Shown: in pieces, positions 17,596 through 25,776 of the stretch | Layout: each line of letters opens with the position of its first letter | Numbering within the stretch: the first letter of the stretch is position 1 | Source: Siminovitchia sediminis | GTDB lineage: Bacteria > Bacillota > Bacilli > Bacillales > Bacillaceae_C | Reading direction: 5' to 3' | Length of the DNA stretch: 64,000 nucleotides | Assembly: GCF_042680885.1 (NCBI RefSeq) | Contig: NZ_JBHUEO010000121.1 | Coordinates: forward strand, 62,001 to 126,000 | The notes under the pieces: generated by a model | What the model saw: the letters and a program-made list of their open reading frames with translations, nothing else | Databases searched by the model: none | Told to the model about the DNA's origin: nothing | Made by a program: the position numbers and the translations under genes

Positions 17596-17919
17596 TTACC
17601 CCCGAATCCAATCCTCATCTGCCGGACCCATCCAACGAAATTGTTCCATCTTAATCCGGCCATGGACATCGATCTCTACTCCTTCTTTGATAAGGAGTTC
17701 ACGCTGCCGGTCTGCTTTAAAATGGACGACTTCACCTTTCGCGTTCACAACCCGATGCCAAGGAAGGCTATGCTTTGCGCTCATGGAGTGAAGGATCCGT
17801 CCAACCTGCCGGGCTGCCCGCGGGTTTCCGGCAATGGAAGCAATTTGCCCGTAGGAAGCCACCCGTCCGGGAGGGATCTCCGATATGGTTTCAATGACTT
17901 TTTTTGTGAAATCTTTCAT
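17596..17919 (-). CDS. Alkyltransferase-like (ATL) DNA repair protein
   Basis: A 107-residue protein of the O6-alkylguanine-DNA alkyltransferase fold, with only the DNA-binding domain. The helix region IPPGRVASYGQIASIAGNPRAARQVGRIL is intact, but the active site reads PWHRVV where alkyltransferases have PCHRVV. Trp for Cys is the mark of ATL proteins, which bind O6-alkylguanine, do not remove it, and route it to nucleotide excision repair. The start was placed at 17919 because GAGGTG lies 7 bases upstream. Confidence 0.88.
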   Translation of the reverse strand: MKDFTKKVIETISEIPPGRVASYGQIASIAGNPRAARQVGRILHSMSAKHSLPWHRVVNAKGEVVHFKADRQRELLIKEGVEIDVHGRIKMEQFRWMGPADEDWIRG

Positions 17920-17983
17920 TACCGACACCTCGCCCCCAGTATAGCAAAAGGGTATAATCATGAATAAGAAAGGGGTTGTCTGT

Positions 17984-18295
17984 ATGATGAAGAACCTGGA
18001 TGAATACCTTGAATTTCATGAGGACCGCTTTGTAAGAAAAAATCTTTTTCAGGAAGGAAAAACTACTGCTTTTCTCTTGAATTTTTTGCCGGGCCAAACC
18101 ATTCCTCCACACCCTCATCCAAATGCTCATATCTATTTAACGGTCATCCAAGGGAAGGGAACCTGCACAATTGGTGAAAAGGAATTTTTTATGTCTCAAA
18201 ATGATATGATCCATTGTACGGATGAGCAAATGCTTTCGATTGAAAATACAGGCAATGAACCGCTCAGTATCTTGTGTGTGATGGCAAAGGATTGA
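17984..18295 (+). CDS. Small cupin-domain protein
   Basis: A 103-residue single-domain cupin. The motif PPHPHPNAHIYLTVIQGKGTCTIG matches cupin motif 1 (metal-binding histidines). The second motif is weaker (DMIHCTDEQMLSIENTGNEPLSIL). AAAGGGG precedes the ATG, and a TATAAT lies at 17953, giving a very short leader. It is divergent from the ATL gene, with 64 bases between starts. Cupins of this kind may be enzymes or sensors; no substrate can be assigned. Confidence 0.8.
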   Translation: MMKNLDEYLEFHEDRFVRKNLFQEGKTTAFLLNFLPGQTIPPHPHPNAHIYLTVIQGKGTCTIGEKEFFMSQNDMIHCTDEQMLSIENTGNEPLSILCVMAKD

Positions 18296-18323
18296 ACTCT
18301 ATATCATTGAAGGGTATGTGCTC

Positions 18324-18358
18324 CAGGCCTCAGCTGGTCATTCAGCGGGGCCCTTTTA
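18324..18358 (+). terminator. Probable terminator of cupin gene
   Basis: Imperfect stem AGGCCTCAGCTG / CAGCGGGGCCC followed by TTTT. Confidence 0.6.
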
Positions 18359-18425
18359 GATGTTGCTGAAAAAGTGGAACTTTTTTTGCAGGCCATCCGT
18401 AGGAAGAGAGGTAGGGGTGAGCACG

Positions 18426-19367
18426 ATGCAGACAATTTTAACGGTAGAAGGTTTGGGAAAAACCTTTAAACACAACCGAATTATTCAAGACATTTCCTTT
18501 GAGGTAAGGAAAGGTGAAATTATGGCGATTTTGGGGCCGAACGGAGCAGGGAAGTCTACCACGATCCGCAATATTATGGGAATTATGTATCCGGATGAGG
18601 GATTCGTAAAGTTTCATCATCATCCTTTGGGAGAAATTCCACGCCATACAATCGGTTACCTTCCGGAAGAGCGCGGATTGTATAAAAATGTAAAGGTCAT
18701 GGAAATGATTTTGTATCTGGCAGAGCTAAAGGATTATCCATTGAGAAAAGCAAGGAGAAGGGCTCTGGAGTATCTTGAAAAGTTTAAACTGGAAGGAAAA
18801 GAAAAGGCATCAATTGAGGAATTATCCAAGGGGATGGGGCAAAAGGTACAATTTATCGGTGCGGTGATTCATGAGCCGGATCTCCTTATACTGGATGAGC
18901 CATTTTCAGGGCTGGATCCTGTCAGCCAGGAAGTTTTTAAACAAGAAATCACAGAACTTGCTGATCAGGGGACGGCTATTTTACTATCCTCTCACCAAAT
19001 GAACATGGTGGAAGAAGTGTGCGATCGGCTGTTTATGATTCACCAGGGGACCAAAGTCATTGACGGAACCCTTGAGGAGGTCAAAAATAAATACGCTAAT
19101 TTCAAATGCACCGTTAAAGGCCGGAATGATGCAGCTCTTCTTGAACAGGTCCCGAGTGTACAGAGGGTAGAAACAAATGGAGATACATCGATCCTATACT
19201 TGGCGCAGGATGTGCATATCCCAAGCTGGCTGAAACGACTGCCAGATGAAATGAATGTTTCGGAACTTACCATTGACCGGATTTCCCTTCATGAAATTTT
19301 TATAGATGTGGCAACAGGCCGTCATGCCGGGAATGGCACGTTCGAGGGAGGTAGAGAACGTGGGTAA
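18426..19367 (+). CDS. ABC exporter ATP-binding protein (NatA/YhaQ-like)
   Basis: ATPase subunit of an ABC-2 exporter, about 313 residues. Walker A is GPNGAGKST, the signature LSKGM and Walker B LLILDEPFSGLD, followed by SSHQM. A C-terminal extension of about 80 residues is typical of the NatA/YhaQ branch. The ATG at 18426 has GGGGTGA five bases before it; the GTG three codons earlier is an alternative. The permease gene overlaps by 8 bases. Export of sodium or of an antimicrobial are family precedents; the cargo here is unknown. Confidence 0.87.
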   Translation: MQTILTVEGLGKTFKHNRIIQDISFEVRKGEIMAILGPNGAGKSTTIRNIMGIMYPDEGFVKFHHHPLGEIPRHTIGYLPEERGLYKNVKVMEMILYLAELKDYPLRKARRRALEYLEKFKLEGKEKASIEELSKGMGQKVQFIGAVIHEPDLLILDEPFSGLDPVSQEVFKQEITELADQGTAILLSSHQMNMVEEVCDRLFMIHQGTKVIDGTLEEVKNKYANFKCTVKGRNDAALLEQVPSVQRVETNGDTSILYLAQDVHIPSWLKRLPDEMNVSELTIDRISLHEIFIDVATGRHAGNGTFEGGRERG

Positions 19368-20589
19368 AAGTATGAAAGTGGCCAAGTGGGAAATTAAACG
19401 AAATGTAACAAATAAATCTTTTATTATTTCTCTGTTAATGACTCCTTTGATATTTTTGGTGTTCTTTCTGGTCCCGTCTTTTTTCAATTCCGATTCAGAA
19501 CCGAACAATAACTCCGTAAAGGTTTATGTACTTGATGAGCTAAATCTGTGGAGCCACATTCAAGAACTCGTCTCCAGTCACGAACTGAATTGGGATATAG
19601 AAAAGACTGACAATGAAGCCTCGGTACGCAGTGAGTTGAGCAAAACCAAAAAGACAGTGTTTATTCCTTTAACTGAACAATCGTTAGAACAGGGGAAAGT
19701 TCCCGTGTATATGAGCGCCGATATGGACAAAGATTTTTTGCTTGAAGCCAACTTGCTTGAAGTGCCACTCAGACAGCTGCAAATGGAACAGATCGGTTTA
19801 ACGGAGGAACAAAAACTTGTCATGGATCAGGGAATATCTCTGGAGCCTGTTATCGAAAAGTCAGGCAGTGAAAAAAGAGATAAGGACAGTACGGCAGGTG
19901 ACCCGCTGGAAAGGGCAGTGCCCGGGATATTTGCCGGCGTCATTTTATTTTCCATCGTCATGACAGGAATGATGATCTTTACATCAGCTTCCCAGGAAAA
20001 GAAAGAAAAAGTAGCGGAAATTATCTTGTCCTCCGTATCCCCGGGTGACTTAATGCAAGGAAAAATTGTCGGTTATTTTATACTCGGGATCATACAGGTC
20101 ACTGTCTGGATAGCCGTTGCAATTCCGTTATTCATTTGGAAATTTGATATACCGCTTTTAACATATTTACTTGTTCCTGAACTACTATTGTTGCTGCTCA
20201 TCTCGTTGGCGGGATACTTATTATTTGCGGCAATTTTTGTAGGGATTGGAGCTACTGTTGAGGATCTGACAGCCACAAGCAATTTTCAGGGAATGGTCAT
20301 GATGCTGCCCTTCTTGCCGTTGCTATTTATCAGCCCGGTCTTTAATGATCCCAATGGGTTAATTGCTAAAATTACATCCTTTATTCCTTTTACGGCACCT
20401 GGTGTTCTGCTCATGCGCTTATCTATTCTGGATGAATGGCCTTGGATAGAACTGATCCTAGCCCTTGTAGTTCTTGCTATAAGTATTTGGGTGATGATGA
20501 AATTGGCCGGCAAAGTCTTTAAAGTGGGTATTTTAATGTATGGGAAAAATGCAACACCAAAGGAAATTTGGAAATGGCTGTGGACATAG
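19360..20589 (+). CDS. ABC-2 exporter permease (NatB/YhaP-like)
   Basis: A 409-residue permease. One helix near the N terminus (FIISLLMTPLIFLVFFLVPSFF) is followed by a long extracytoplasmic domain of about 160 residues and five or six C-terminal helices, the layout of NatB/YhaP. GTG at 19360 is chosen because GGAGGT lies six bases upstream; ATG at 19372 is an alternative. It forms an operon with the preceding ATPase through an 8-base overlap. Confidence 0.85.
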   Translation: MGKSMKVAKWEIKRNVTNKSFIISLLMTPLIFLVFFLVPSFFNSDSEPNNNSVKVYVLDELNLWSHIQELVSSHELNWDIEKTDNEASVRSELSKTKKTVFIPLTEQSLEQGKVPVYMSADMDKDFLLEANLLEVPLRQLQMEQIGLTEEQKLVMDQGISLEPVIEKSGSEKRDKDSTAGDPLERAVPGIFAGVILFSIVMTGMMIFTSASQEKKEKVAEIILSSVSPGDLMQGKIVGYFILGIIQVTVWIAVAIPLFIWKFDIPLLTYLLVPELLLLLLISLAGYLLFAAIFVGIGATVEDLTATSNFQGMVMMLPFLPLLFISPVFNDPNGLIAKITSFIPFTAPGVLLMRLSILDEWPWIELILALVVLAISIWVMMKLAGKVFKVGILMYGKNATPKEIWKWLWT

Positions 20590-20741
20590 TTGCTTAGGCA
20601 AAGGAAATGATGCAGAACGGCAGGTCCTCTTTAATGGGAAATAATTGAGCATGTTCATAAATTCCACAATTTTATCAGTAAAAAGCGGTTTCCTTATAAA
20701 AAGAATTGTTTTACAATAGGGCTAGTGCGTTCGGAGCATAT

Positions 20742-20770
20742 CTGACGGACTGGCTTTTTTATGTTATGAT
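20742..20770 (+). promoter_or_regulatory. Sigma-A-type promoter for the SsuABC/TauABC-like operon
   Basis: CTGACG, 17-base spacer, TATGAT, with an extended TG (TGTTATGAT). It lies about 40 bases before the substrate-binding protein start. Confidence 0.65.
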
Positions 20771-20808
20771 ACTTTAGTATGGTAGAGTGAAAAAGGGGAG
20801 GAAGAAAA

Positions 20809-21810
20809 ATGAAATTGAGATTGTTTGCCATCAGCATGGCTATATTAATGCTCATCGCTGCCGGCTGCTCAAATAGCTCCAATGAAGGAGCAGAGGGACA
20901 AGAGGGCGGAGACGGTTCTGAAGAAACGCTCTCTGTGAAAATGGCCGTTCAGCCATGGGTAGGAAACGGACCGTTTTGGATTGCGGAAGAGATGGGGATT
21001 GACGAGAAACACGGAATCAATTTAGAAACGGTTTCTTTTGAGCAGGATTCCGATATGAACGCGGCTTTCGCCTCCGACAAAGTAGACGTTGCCAACCTTG
21101 CGACTCACACAACGATTCGGATGAAGGCCAATCAGGACCTGGATATGAAGGCGATTATCTTTATGGATGAATCCCTTGAGGCCGATGCCATATTAGCAAC
21201 GGAGGATATTCAGTCCGTTAATGATCTCAAAGGACAAAGAATAGCTTTTGAAGAAGGAGCGACTTCCGAATTGCTTCTGCAGCAGGCATTAAGTGAAGAA
21301 GGCATGACATTGGAAGATGTGGAAACCGTATTTATGCCGGCGCATCAGGCAGGTCTTTCCATGATCTCCGGTGATGTAAAAACAGCAGTAACGTATGCTC
21401 CTTATATCAATGAAGTACTTGATAAGAAAAAAGAAGAAGGGGTGCACTTACTGTATACCGGCGCCAATTCACCGGGCTTGATCAGTGACATTGTTGTAGC
21501 CAAAACTTCGTTCTTCGAAGAAAATCCGGAAGTGAAAGAAAAACTTCGCGCAGTGTGGGACGAAGCCCTTCAATATTGGAGAGACAATGATGAAGAAGGA
21601 AACGAAATTGTGGCAAAAGGAAGCGGCATTTCTGCAGGTGAGCTGCCGGGTATCTTAAGCGGCTTGAAGTTTTACAACAGTGAAGAGCAGGCGGAAAAAG
21701 TCAGCTCCGGTGAGCTGAAAGAGGCTGCAGAAACCATTCAGAAGCTCATGCTGGAAGGCGGCAGCATGGACAAAGAAATCAATGTAGACGAAATCCTTGA
21801 TATGGAATAA
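20809..21810 (+). CDS. ABC transporter substrate-binding lipoprotein (SsuA/TauA family)
   Basis: A 333-residue lipoprotein. The signal sequence ends in the lipobox LIAAGC (Cys20), so it is anchored outside the membrane. The mature part begins with the NMT1/SsuA-type fold (MAVQPWVGNGPFWIAEEMGI). The family binds sulphonates, nitrate, taurine or thiamine precursors; the ligand here cannot be fixed. GGGGAGGAAGAAA precedes the ATG. It is the first gene of a three-gene importer operon. Confidence 0.88.
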   Translation: MKLRLFAISMAILMLIAAGCSNSSNEGAEGQEGGDGSEETLSVKMAVQPWVGNGPFWIAEEMGIDEKHGINLETVSFEQDSDMNAAFASDKVDVANLATHTTIRMKANQDLDMKAIIFMDESLEADAILATEDIQSVNDLKGQRIAFEEGATSELLLQQALSEEGMTLEDVETVFMPAHQAGLSMISGDVKTAVTYAPYINEVLDKKKEEGVHLLYTGANSPGLISDIVVAKTSFFEENPEVKEKLRAVWDEALQYWRDNDEEGNEIVAKGSGISAGELPGILSGLKFYNSEEQAEKVSSGELKEAAETIQKLMLEGGSMDKEINVDEILDME

Positions 21811-21820
21811 GTGGGTTCAG

Positions 21821-22585
21821 ATGAAGCGGTATCCACTCATATCAGCATTAAGTATCTTTTTCATTTTTGGAATATGGAGTATTGTGACGTACGGGGGCTA
21901 TGTGGACCCCCTCTTCCTGCCATCGCCAAGTGACGTGGTGCGCGCGGCCGCAGAGGAAATCGAAGAAGGCATCTTCTTTACAGATATCGGAGTCAGTTTT
22001 TACAGGATTCTCATGGGCTTTTTGATATCTACGCTATTTGCCTTGCCGATCGGCATCATGATGGGAACATCCAGAGCGTGGCAGTCGGTCTGGGAACCGG
22101 TAGTCGGCCTGGTCCGTTATATGCCGGCCGTAGCTTTTATCCCGTTGTCCATTCTGTGGTTCGGCACAACGGACACGCAAAAGTTCTTTATTCTGTTCCT
22201 GGGCGTATTTTTCCAGGAAGTCATCATGATTGCGGACAACTGTAAATCAGTAAACCGCTCACTCGTTGAAGTCGGTATGACGATCGGTTTAAAGAAATTT
22301 GAAATTATTAAAGACATCGTGTTCAGAGCGGCATTCCCGGGCATCATGGATACATTCCGGACAACATGGGGATGGGCCTGGACTTATCTAGTTGTCGCAG
22401 AACTGGTTGCTGCTTCTGAAGGCCTCGGATTTCGGATCATGCAGGCCCAGCGGTATTTGGCGACAGACCGGATAATTTTAGGGATTCTGGTGATCGGTCT
22501 GCTCGGCCTCCTTACGGATATGCTGTTTAAATGGTTATATCACCGCTTATTCCCGTGGAAGGAATCAGCCAAGGCAAAAGAATGA
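21821..22585 (+). CDS. ABC transporter permease (SsuC/TauC family)
   Basis: About 254 residues with six hydrophobic segments and the EAA-type cytoplasmic loop VEVGMTIGLKKFEIIKDIVFRAAFPGI, diagnostic of binding-protein-dependent importers. ATG at 21821 is chosen because AAGTGGG precedes it; an in-frame ATG at 21797 would overlap the upstream gene and has no ribosome site. It partners the lipoprotein and the ATPase on either side. Confidence 0.87.
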   Translation: MKRYPLISALSIFFIFGIWSIVTYGGYVDPLFLPSPSDVVRAAAEEIEEGIFFTDIGVSFYRILMGFLISTLFALPIGIMMGTSRAWQSVWEPVVGLVRYMPAVAFIPLSILWFGTTDTQKFFILFLGVFFQEVIMIADNCKSVNRSLVEVGMTIGLKKFEIIKDIVFRAAFPGIMDTFRTTWGWAWTYLVVAELVAASEGLGFRIMQAQRYLATDRIILGILVIGLLGLLTDMLFKWLYHRLFPWKESAKAKE

Positions 22586-22597
22586 TGGAGGGATAGC

Positions 22598-23389
22598 ATG
22601 GGAGAAGTTCGTTTAAGGGCCAGTGATATTAATAAAATTTTTATCAGCAACAAAAAAGAAGTGGTTGCCCTCCAAGATGTTCATATGAACATTCAAACGG
22701 GAGAATTTGTCTCCCTGCTTGGGCCTTCCGGATGTGGAAAGTCAACTTTTCTTCGCCTTGTAGCAGGTCTTGATACATCAACGGGAGGCGAGCTTGAATT
22801 AGACGGCAAACCTATTACAGGAGCGGGAAGAGACCGCGGGGTTGTTTTTCAGCAATACAGTCTGCTTCCCTGGCTTCATGCGTGGGAAAACGTTGCGTTT
22901 GCTTTGAAAAAGGAAAAATCCTTAAATAAGTCGCAAAAGAAAGAAATGGCCATGCATTTTCTTAAACTCGTCGGGCTGGAAGGATTTGAAAATCACTATC
23001 CTTCTCAAATGTCCGGCGGAATGCAGCAGCGGGTTGCCATTGCCAGGGCGCTTGTGTACAAACCAAGCCTGCTCTTGATGGATGAGCCGTTCGGTGCGCT
23101 GGATGCTCAGACAAGGAAAGAAATGCAGGATCTGCTATTGCACGTGTGGGAAGAAGAAAAATGCAGCGTGCTGTTTGTCACACATGATGTAGACGAGGCC
23201 GTTTATTTGTCCGACCGGATTTACGTCATGTCGGCAAGGCCTGGCCGAATCGCTAAAGAGATTCAAGTTGAACTGCCGCGTCCCCGTGAATGGGATATGC
23301 AGCTGACAACCGAATTCATAGAATATAAACGTGAAATTATCATAGAGTTGCAGGGGAAACGAAATGTCTCCGCTGCGAAGCAAGCATAA
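22598..23389 (+). CDS. ABC transporter ATP-binding protein (SsuB/TauB family)
   Basis: A 263-residue importer ATPase: Walker A GPSGCGKST, Q-loop FQQYSLLPW, signature MSGGMQQRVAIARAL, Walker B LLLMDEPFGALD and switch THDVDEA. The FQQYSLLPW loop is characteristic of nitrate/sulphonate/taurine systems. GGAGGGATAGC precedes the ATG. Last gene of the operon, followed directly by a terminator. Confidence 0.9.
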   Translation: MGEVRLRASDINKIFISNKKEVVALQDVHMNIQTGEFVSLLGPSGCGKSTFLRLVAGLDTSTGGELELDGKPITGAGRDRGVVFQQYSLLPWLHAWENVAFALKKEKSLNKSQKKEMAMHFLKLVGLEGFENHYPSQMSGGMQQRVAIARALVYKPSLLLMDEPFGALDAQTRKEMQDLLLHVWEEEKCSVLFVTHDVDEAVYLSDRIYVMSARPGRIAKEIQVELPRPREWDMQLTTEFIEYKREIIIELQGKRNVSAAKQA

Positions 23390-23412
23390 GCCGCCCGTTG
23401 GGCGGTTTTTTC
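23389..23412 (+). terminator. Terminator of the importer operon
   Basis: CCGCCC-GTT-GGGCGG stem followed by six T. Confidence 0.9.
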
Positions 23413-23417
23413 TATTT

Positions 23418-23511
23418 AATCAAACGTATGATCAAAAAGACGGGGGCTGCTTGTATGGGCTGAAGAAGTGTGGAGTTATTCAATTTTATTTTCCCAACCA
23501 ACCGTTTGATT
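23418..23511. promoter_or_regulatory. Palindrome pair 1 (sites at 23418-23433 and 23496-23511)
   Basis: Two copies of a 16-bp palindrome close to AATCAAACGTTTGATT (AATCAAACGTATGATC and AACCAACCGTTTGATT), 78 bases apart start to start, upstream of the gene at 23694. The same arrangement recurs at 24317/24396 and 25124/25200. The form fits TetR-type operators; the cognate regulator is not in the window. Confidence 0.6.
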
Positions 23512-23693
23512 AGATGGAAAGGTAAGCTGGTCATGAGAACCTTAGTAAAAAAGGCGAAAGTTGTCAGTTTTTTTGTTCTATCAATTTTGCCAAGTCTCAC
23601 ATAATAGTCCAAAGCTCTGTTAAAATGTTGAGTTGTACAATAATAATTATAATTCAACCTTTGAAAATATTTGAAAAATTGAGGAGGATAACT

Positions 23694-24296
23694 ATGCACA
23701 AAAAGAAGGCGCTCATTCTTTTTGCAGTGGCTGCTTTGGTAGTGATCGGCGGCGGTCTGTATGTTTATACGAGTAATCAACCTGCAACGGGCAATGCTGA
23801 TGTAGAGCAGCCTGCAGATGAAACAGACGAAACAGCACAAGAGGGAGAACCTTCGGCGGCAGGTGTGCCCGATATCGAGAATTATGATCAGGCAGTGGTC
23901 TGGAAGTCCGGAAAAGAGGAGGAAGGAAAGCGTAAAATTGCACAAGTCCATGAATTTTATAATGAACTTTTAGGCTGGGGAAATGCCGAACATATTAAAT
24001 GGGATTCTCTTAATTTCTCTCAGATGCAGGAGGATATACAAGAAATATATGAGACGGTAGAACCGAGTAAAATTGAAAATGATATAAGGAACGCTGAGAC
24101 GCTCCTGCAGGTTGCTATTCATGAGCGGGACAGCATGTCTTTGCGCTGGCTGCATCGAATCGTCCATGACCTGGACTACCATCTGAATCAGGCGGAAATT
24201 GACCGGGAATGGGATGTCACGGATGCTTTTGATGGTGATCCAGACGTTGTCAGAAATTATTTGCTAGGAAGCGGATTTTTTGCCGGAAATGAATAG
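23694..24296 (+). CDS. Membrane-anchored protein of unknown function
   Basis: A 200-residue protein not recognised. It starts with a lysine-rich N terminus and one hydrophobic helix (ALILFAVAALVVIGGGLYVY). An acidic low-complexity linker (DVEQPADETDETAQEGEP) follows, then a mostly helical, probably extracytoplasmic domain (KIAQVHEFYNELLGWG, WLHRIVHDLDYHLNQAEI). GAGGAGGATAACT precedes the ATG. It is flanked by palindrome pairs 1 and 2, so it probably shares a regulator with the next small gene. Confidence 0.75.
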   Translation: MHKKKALILFAVAALVVIGGGLYVYTSNQPATGNADVEQPADETDETAQEGEPSAAGVPDIENYDQAVVWKSGKEEEGKRKIAQVHEFYNELLGWGNAEHIKWDSLNFSQMQEDIQEIYETVEPSKIENDIRNAETLLQVAIHERDSMSLRWLHRIVHDLDYHLNQAEIDREWDVTDAFDGDPDVVRNYLLGSGFFAGNE

Positions 24297-24316
24297 AGCT
24301 ATACAATAGTGTATTC

Positions 24317-24411
24317 AATCAAACGTTTGGTTAAAAGTATGGTTATCCAGCACTGCTGCCAATATATGTTGATCAATCAAGGAAGCCCTCTCCCCAATCA
24401 AACCATTGGTT
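24317..24411. promoter_or_regulatory. Palindrome pair 2 (sites at 24317-24332 and 24396-24411)
   Basis: AATCAAACGTTTGGTT and AATCAAACCATTGGTT, 79 bases apart. The second site overlaps a plausible -35 (TTGGTT, 16 bases before TATTAT at 24428), which suggests repression of the gene at 24468. Confidence 0.6.
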
Positions 24412-24467
24412 AACGAAACCTTTTCTATATTATATCCGTAAAAAGGATCATACGAGGGGGAGATTCC

Positions 24468-24761
24468 ATGAAAAGAGCAGGTATGATCGGATCTTTGTTA
24501 TTTATTGTCCTGGCAGCCGGAAGTATTATTTGGTATTTCAACACAGCCTCCGGCCAGAGAGCAGTGAAAAATGTGATATCTGATACGACCGGAGGGATGG
24601 AACGGGTTGTCAAAGTTTACAGCGAAGACGGCCAACTGATTGAACAGTATGAAGGGAAAATTGATATTCAGGATACGGAGTATGGAAATAAGATATTGTT
24701 TGATTTAGATGGAAAACGCATCATTATTTACAATGCAACGGTCATTACCGAAGAAAAGTAG
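24468..24761 (+). CDS. Small membrane-anchored protein of unknown function
   Basis: A 97-residue product not recognised. One N-terminal helix (AGMIGSLLFIVLAAGSIIWYF) is followed by a short beta-rich domain (RVVKVYSEDGQLIEQYEGKIDIQDTEYGNKILFDLDGKRIIIYN). Bacillus genomes often have such DUF5052-like anchored proteins, but I cannot name the family. CGAGGGGGAGATTCC gives a good ribosome site. The palindrome at 24396-24411 overlaps its probable promoter. Confidence 0.7.
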   Translation: MKRAGMIGSLLFIVLAAGSIIWYFNTASGQRAVKNVISDTTGGMERVVKVYSEDGQLIEQYEGKIDIQDTEYGNKILFDLDGKRIIIYNATVITEEK

Positions 24762-24779
24762 AATTAAGGAGTACCTCCT

Positions 24780-24991
24780 TTGCTATTGATCCAGGACAAC
24801 TGAGCGAAGTATGGATACCCATTTTTCTATATATAGTGTCATGGGGCGTTCTGGAGTATATCTTCTCGGACATGGCGCCTTTTACAAAGGAGCATGATGT
24901 CCATTGGTTTATTTCCAGTTCGGATCGGTGTCAAGGGGAGTTACAAGAATTTAAGATTAGACAACAGCAAGCGGTTCAACTCAGGGAATAA
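24780..24991 (+). pseudogene. Probably frameshifted small membrane protein gene
   Basis: A well-placed AAGGAG (24766-24771) is followed eight bases later by TTG at 24780, but that frame stops after seven codons. One base shifted, a 69-codon open frame begins (24782) and reads AIDPGQLSEVWIPIFLYIVS, WGVLEYIFSDMAPFTKEHDV, with a membrane-like segment and no start codon of its own. One missing G in TTTG(G)CT would restore a 70-residue protein in operon with the preceding gene. Family unknown; a sequencing error is possible. Confidence 0.4.
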
Positions 24992-25221
24992 AGAATATCT
25001 TGCAACGTTTACCGAGACATGGAGATAAAGAGAAGAAACAGGTGTGGGTTCCATGTCCTATGAGATATGAGCCGAAACGGCATGACTGTCCAATCCCATA
25101 GGGTAAAAAGCCTCCGTATTATTATTCAAATGTTTGATTGGAAAAATAGAGGAATTGGGAATACGTCCGATAACTTATATCTCAGGCAAGTTTACTATTA
25201 ATTAAACATTTGATTAAACAA
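24992..25221. promoter_or_regulatory. Intergenic region with palindrome pair 3 (25124-25139 and 25200-25215)
   Basis: ATTCAAATGTTTGATT and AATTAAACATTTGATT lie 76 bases apart, in the same style as pairs 1 and 2. Here they lie behind the broken frame and before a terminator, not next to an obvious start. No gene seen in this stretch. Confidence 0.5.
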
Positions 25222-25259
25222 AAATCGATGGCTCATAGAGGTTATCGATTTTTTTTTTA
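25222..25259 (+). terminator. Terminator
   Basis: AAATCGAT / ATCGATTT stem followed by about nine T. It separates the small-gene region from the GntR operon. Confidence 0.8.
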
Positions 25260-25319
25260 CCATAAGAGAGGCTGGCCTGTCCCAGAAGGGAATTGCACAA
25301 ACATTTTCCGTTTTTTCCC

Positions 25320-25365
25320 TTGCTGCTTTTAATGAAATAATATATACTACATTACAACAGTAATG
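25320..25365 (+). promoter_or_regulatory. Promoter and operator of the GntR/ABC operon
   Basis: TTGCTG (25320-25325), 17-base spacer, TATACT (25343-25348). The perfect inverted repeat CATTAC-AACA-GTAATG at 25350-25365 covers the expected transcription start, a fitting site for autorepression by the YtrA-type regulator encoded next. Confidence 0.75.
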
Positions 25366-25392
25366 CACCCATCCGGAGAGGGGATGTGTAGG

Positions 25393-25776
25393 TTGATCCA
25401 ACTGAATGATTCGAAGCCGATTTATCTTCAGATTGCGGAATGGCTGGAGAATGAGATGATCGGCGGACGTTTTAACGTACATGATAAAGTGCATTCCCAA
25501 TATCAGCTGGCGGATCTGTTTAATATCAATCCGGCAACCGCCGCTAAAGGGCTGAATGTATTGGCAGATCAAGGAATTTTATATAAAAAACGGGGGCTCG
25601 GTATGTTTGTTGCAGAAGGAGCAAAGGAAAGAGTGATCAGCAAACGGAAGAATGAAACGTTACGGGGATTGGTTCAAGAACTGGTGTGGGAGGCAAGGAG
25701 ATTACATGTTTCCGAGTCAGATTTGATCGATATGCTGAAAGAGGTCAATACACATCTGGGGAGTGATGGAAAATGA
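25393..25776 (+). CDS. GntR-family regulator, YtrA subfamily
   Basis: A 127-residue protein with an N-terminal winged helix (KPIYLQIAEWLENEMIGG, SQYQLADLFNINPATAAKGLNVL, KKRGLGMFVAEGA) and a short helical tail, the size and layout of YtrA regulators that repress ABC transporter operons. I chose TTG at 25393 because the product then begins MIQLNDSKPIYLQI like known YtrA proteins and GGAGAGGGG lies about nine bases upstream. The ATG at 25384 directly abuts that site. Its stop overlaps the ATPase start (ATGA). Confidence 0.87.
   Translation: MIQLNDSKPIYLQIAEWLENEMIGGRFNVHDKVHSQYQLADLFNINPATAAKGLNVLADQGILYKKRGLGMFVAEGAKERVISKRKNETLRGLVQELVWEARRLHVSESDLIDMLKEVNTHLGSDGK

Noticed and set aside
23412..23951. 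179-codon minus-strand frame
   Set aside because: Shadow of gene 23694 and its upstream region; Cys/His-rich composition and no ribosome site.
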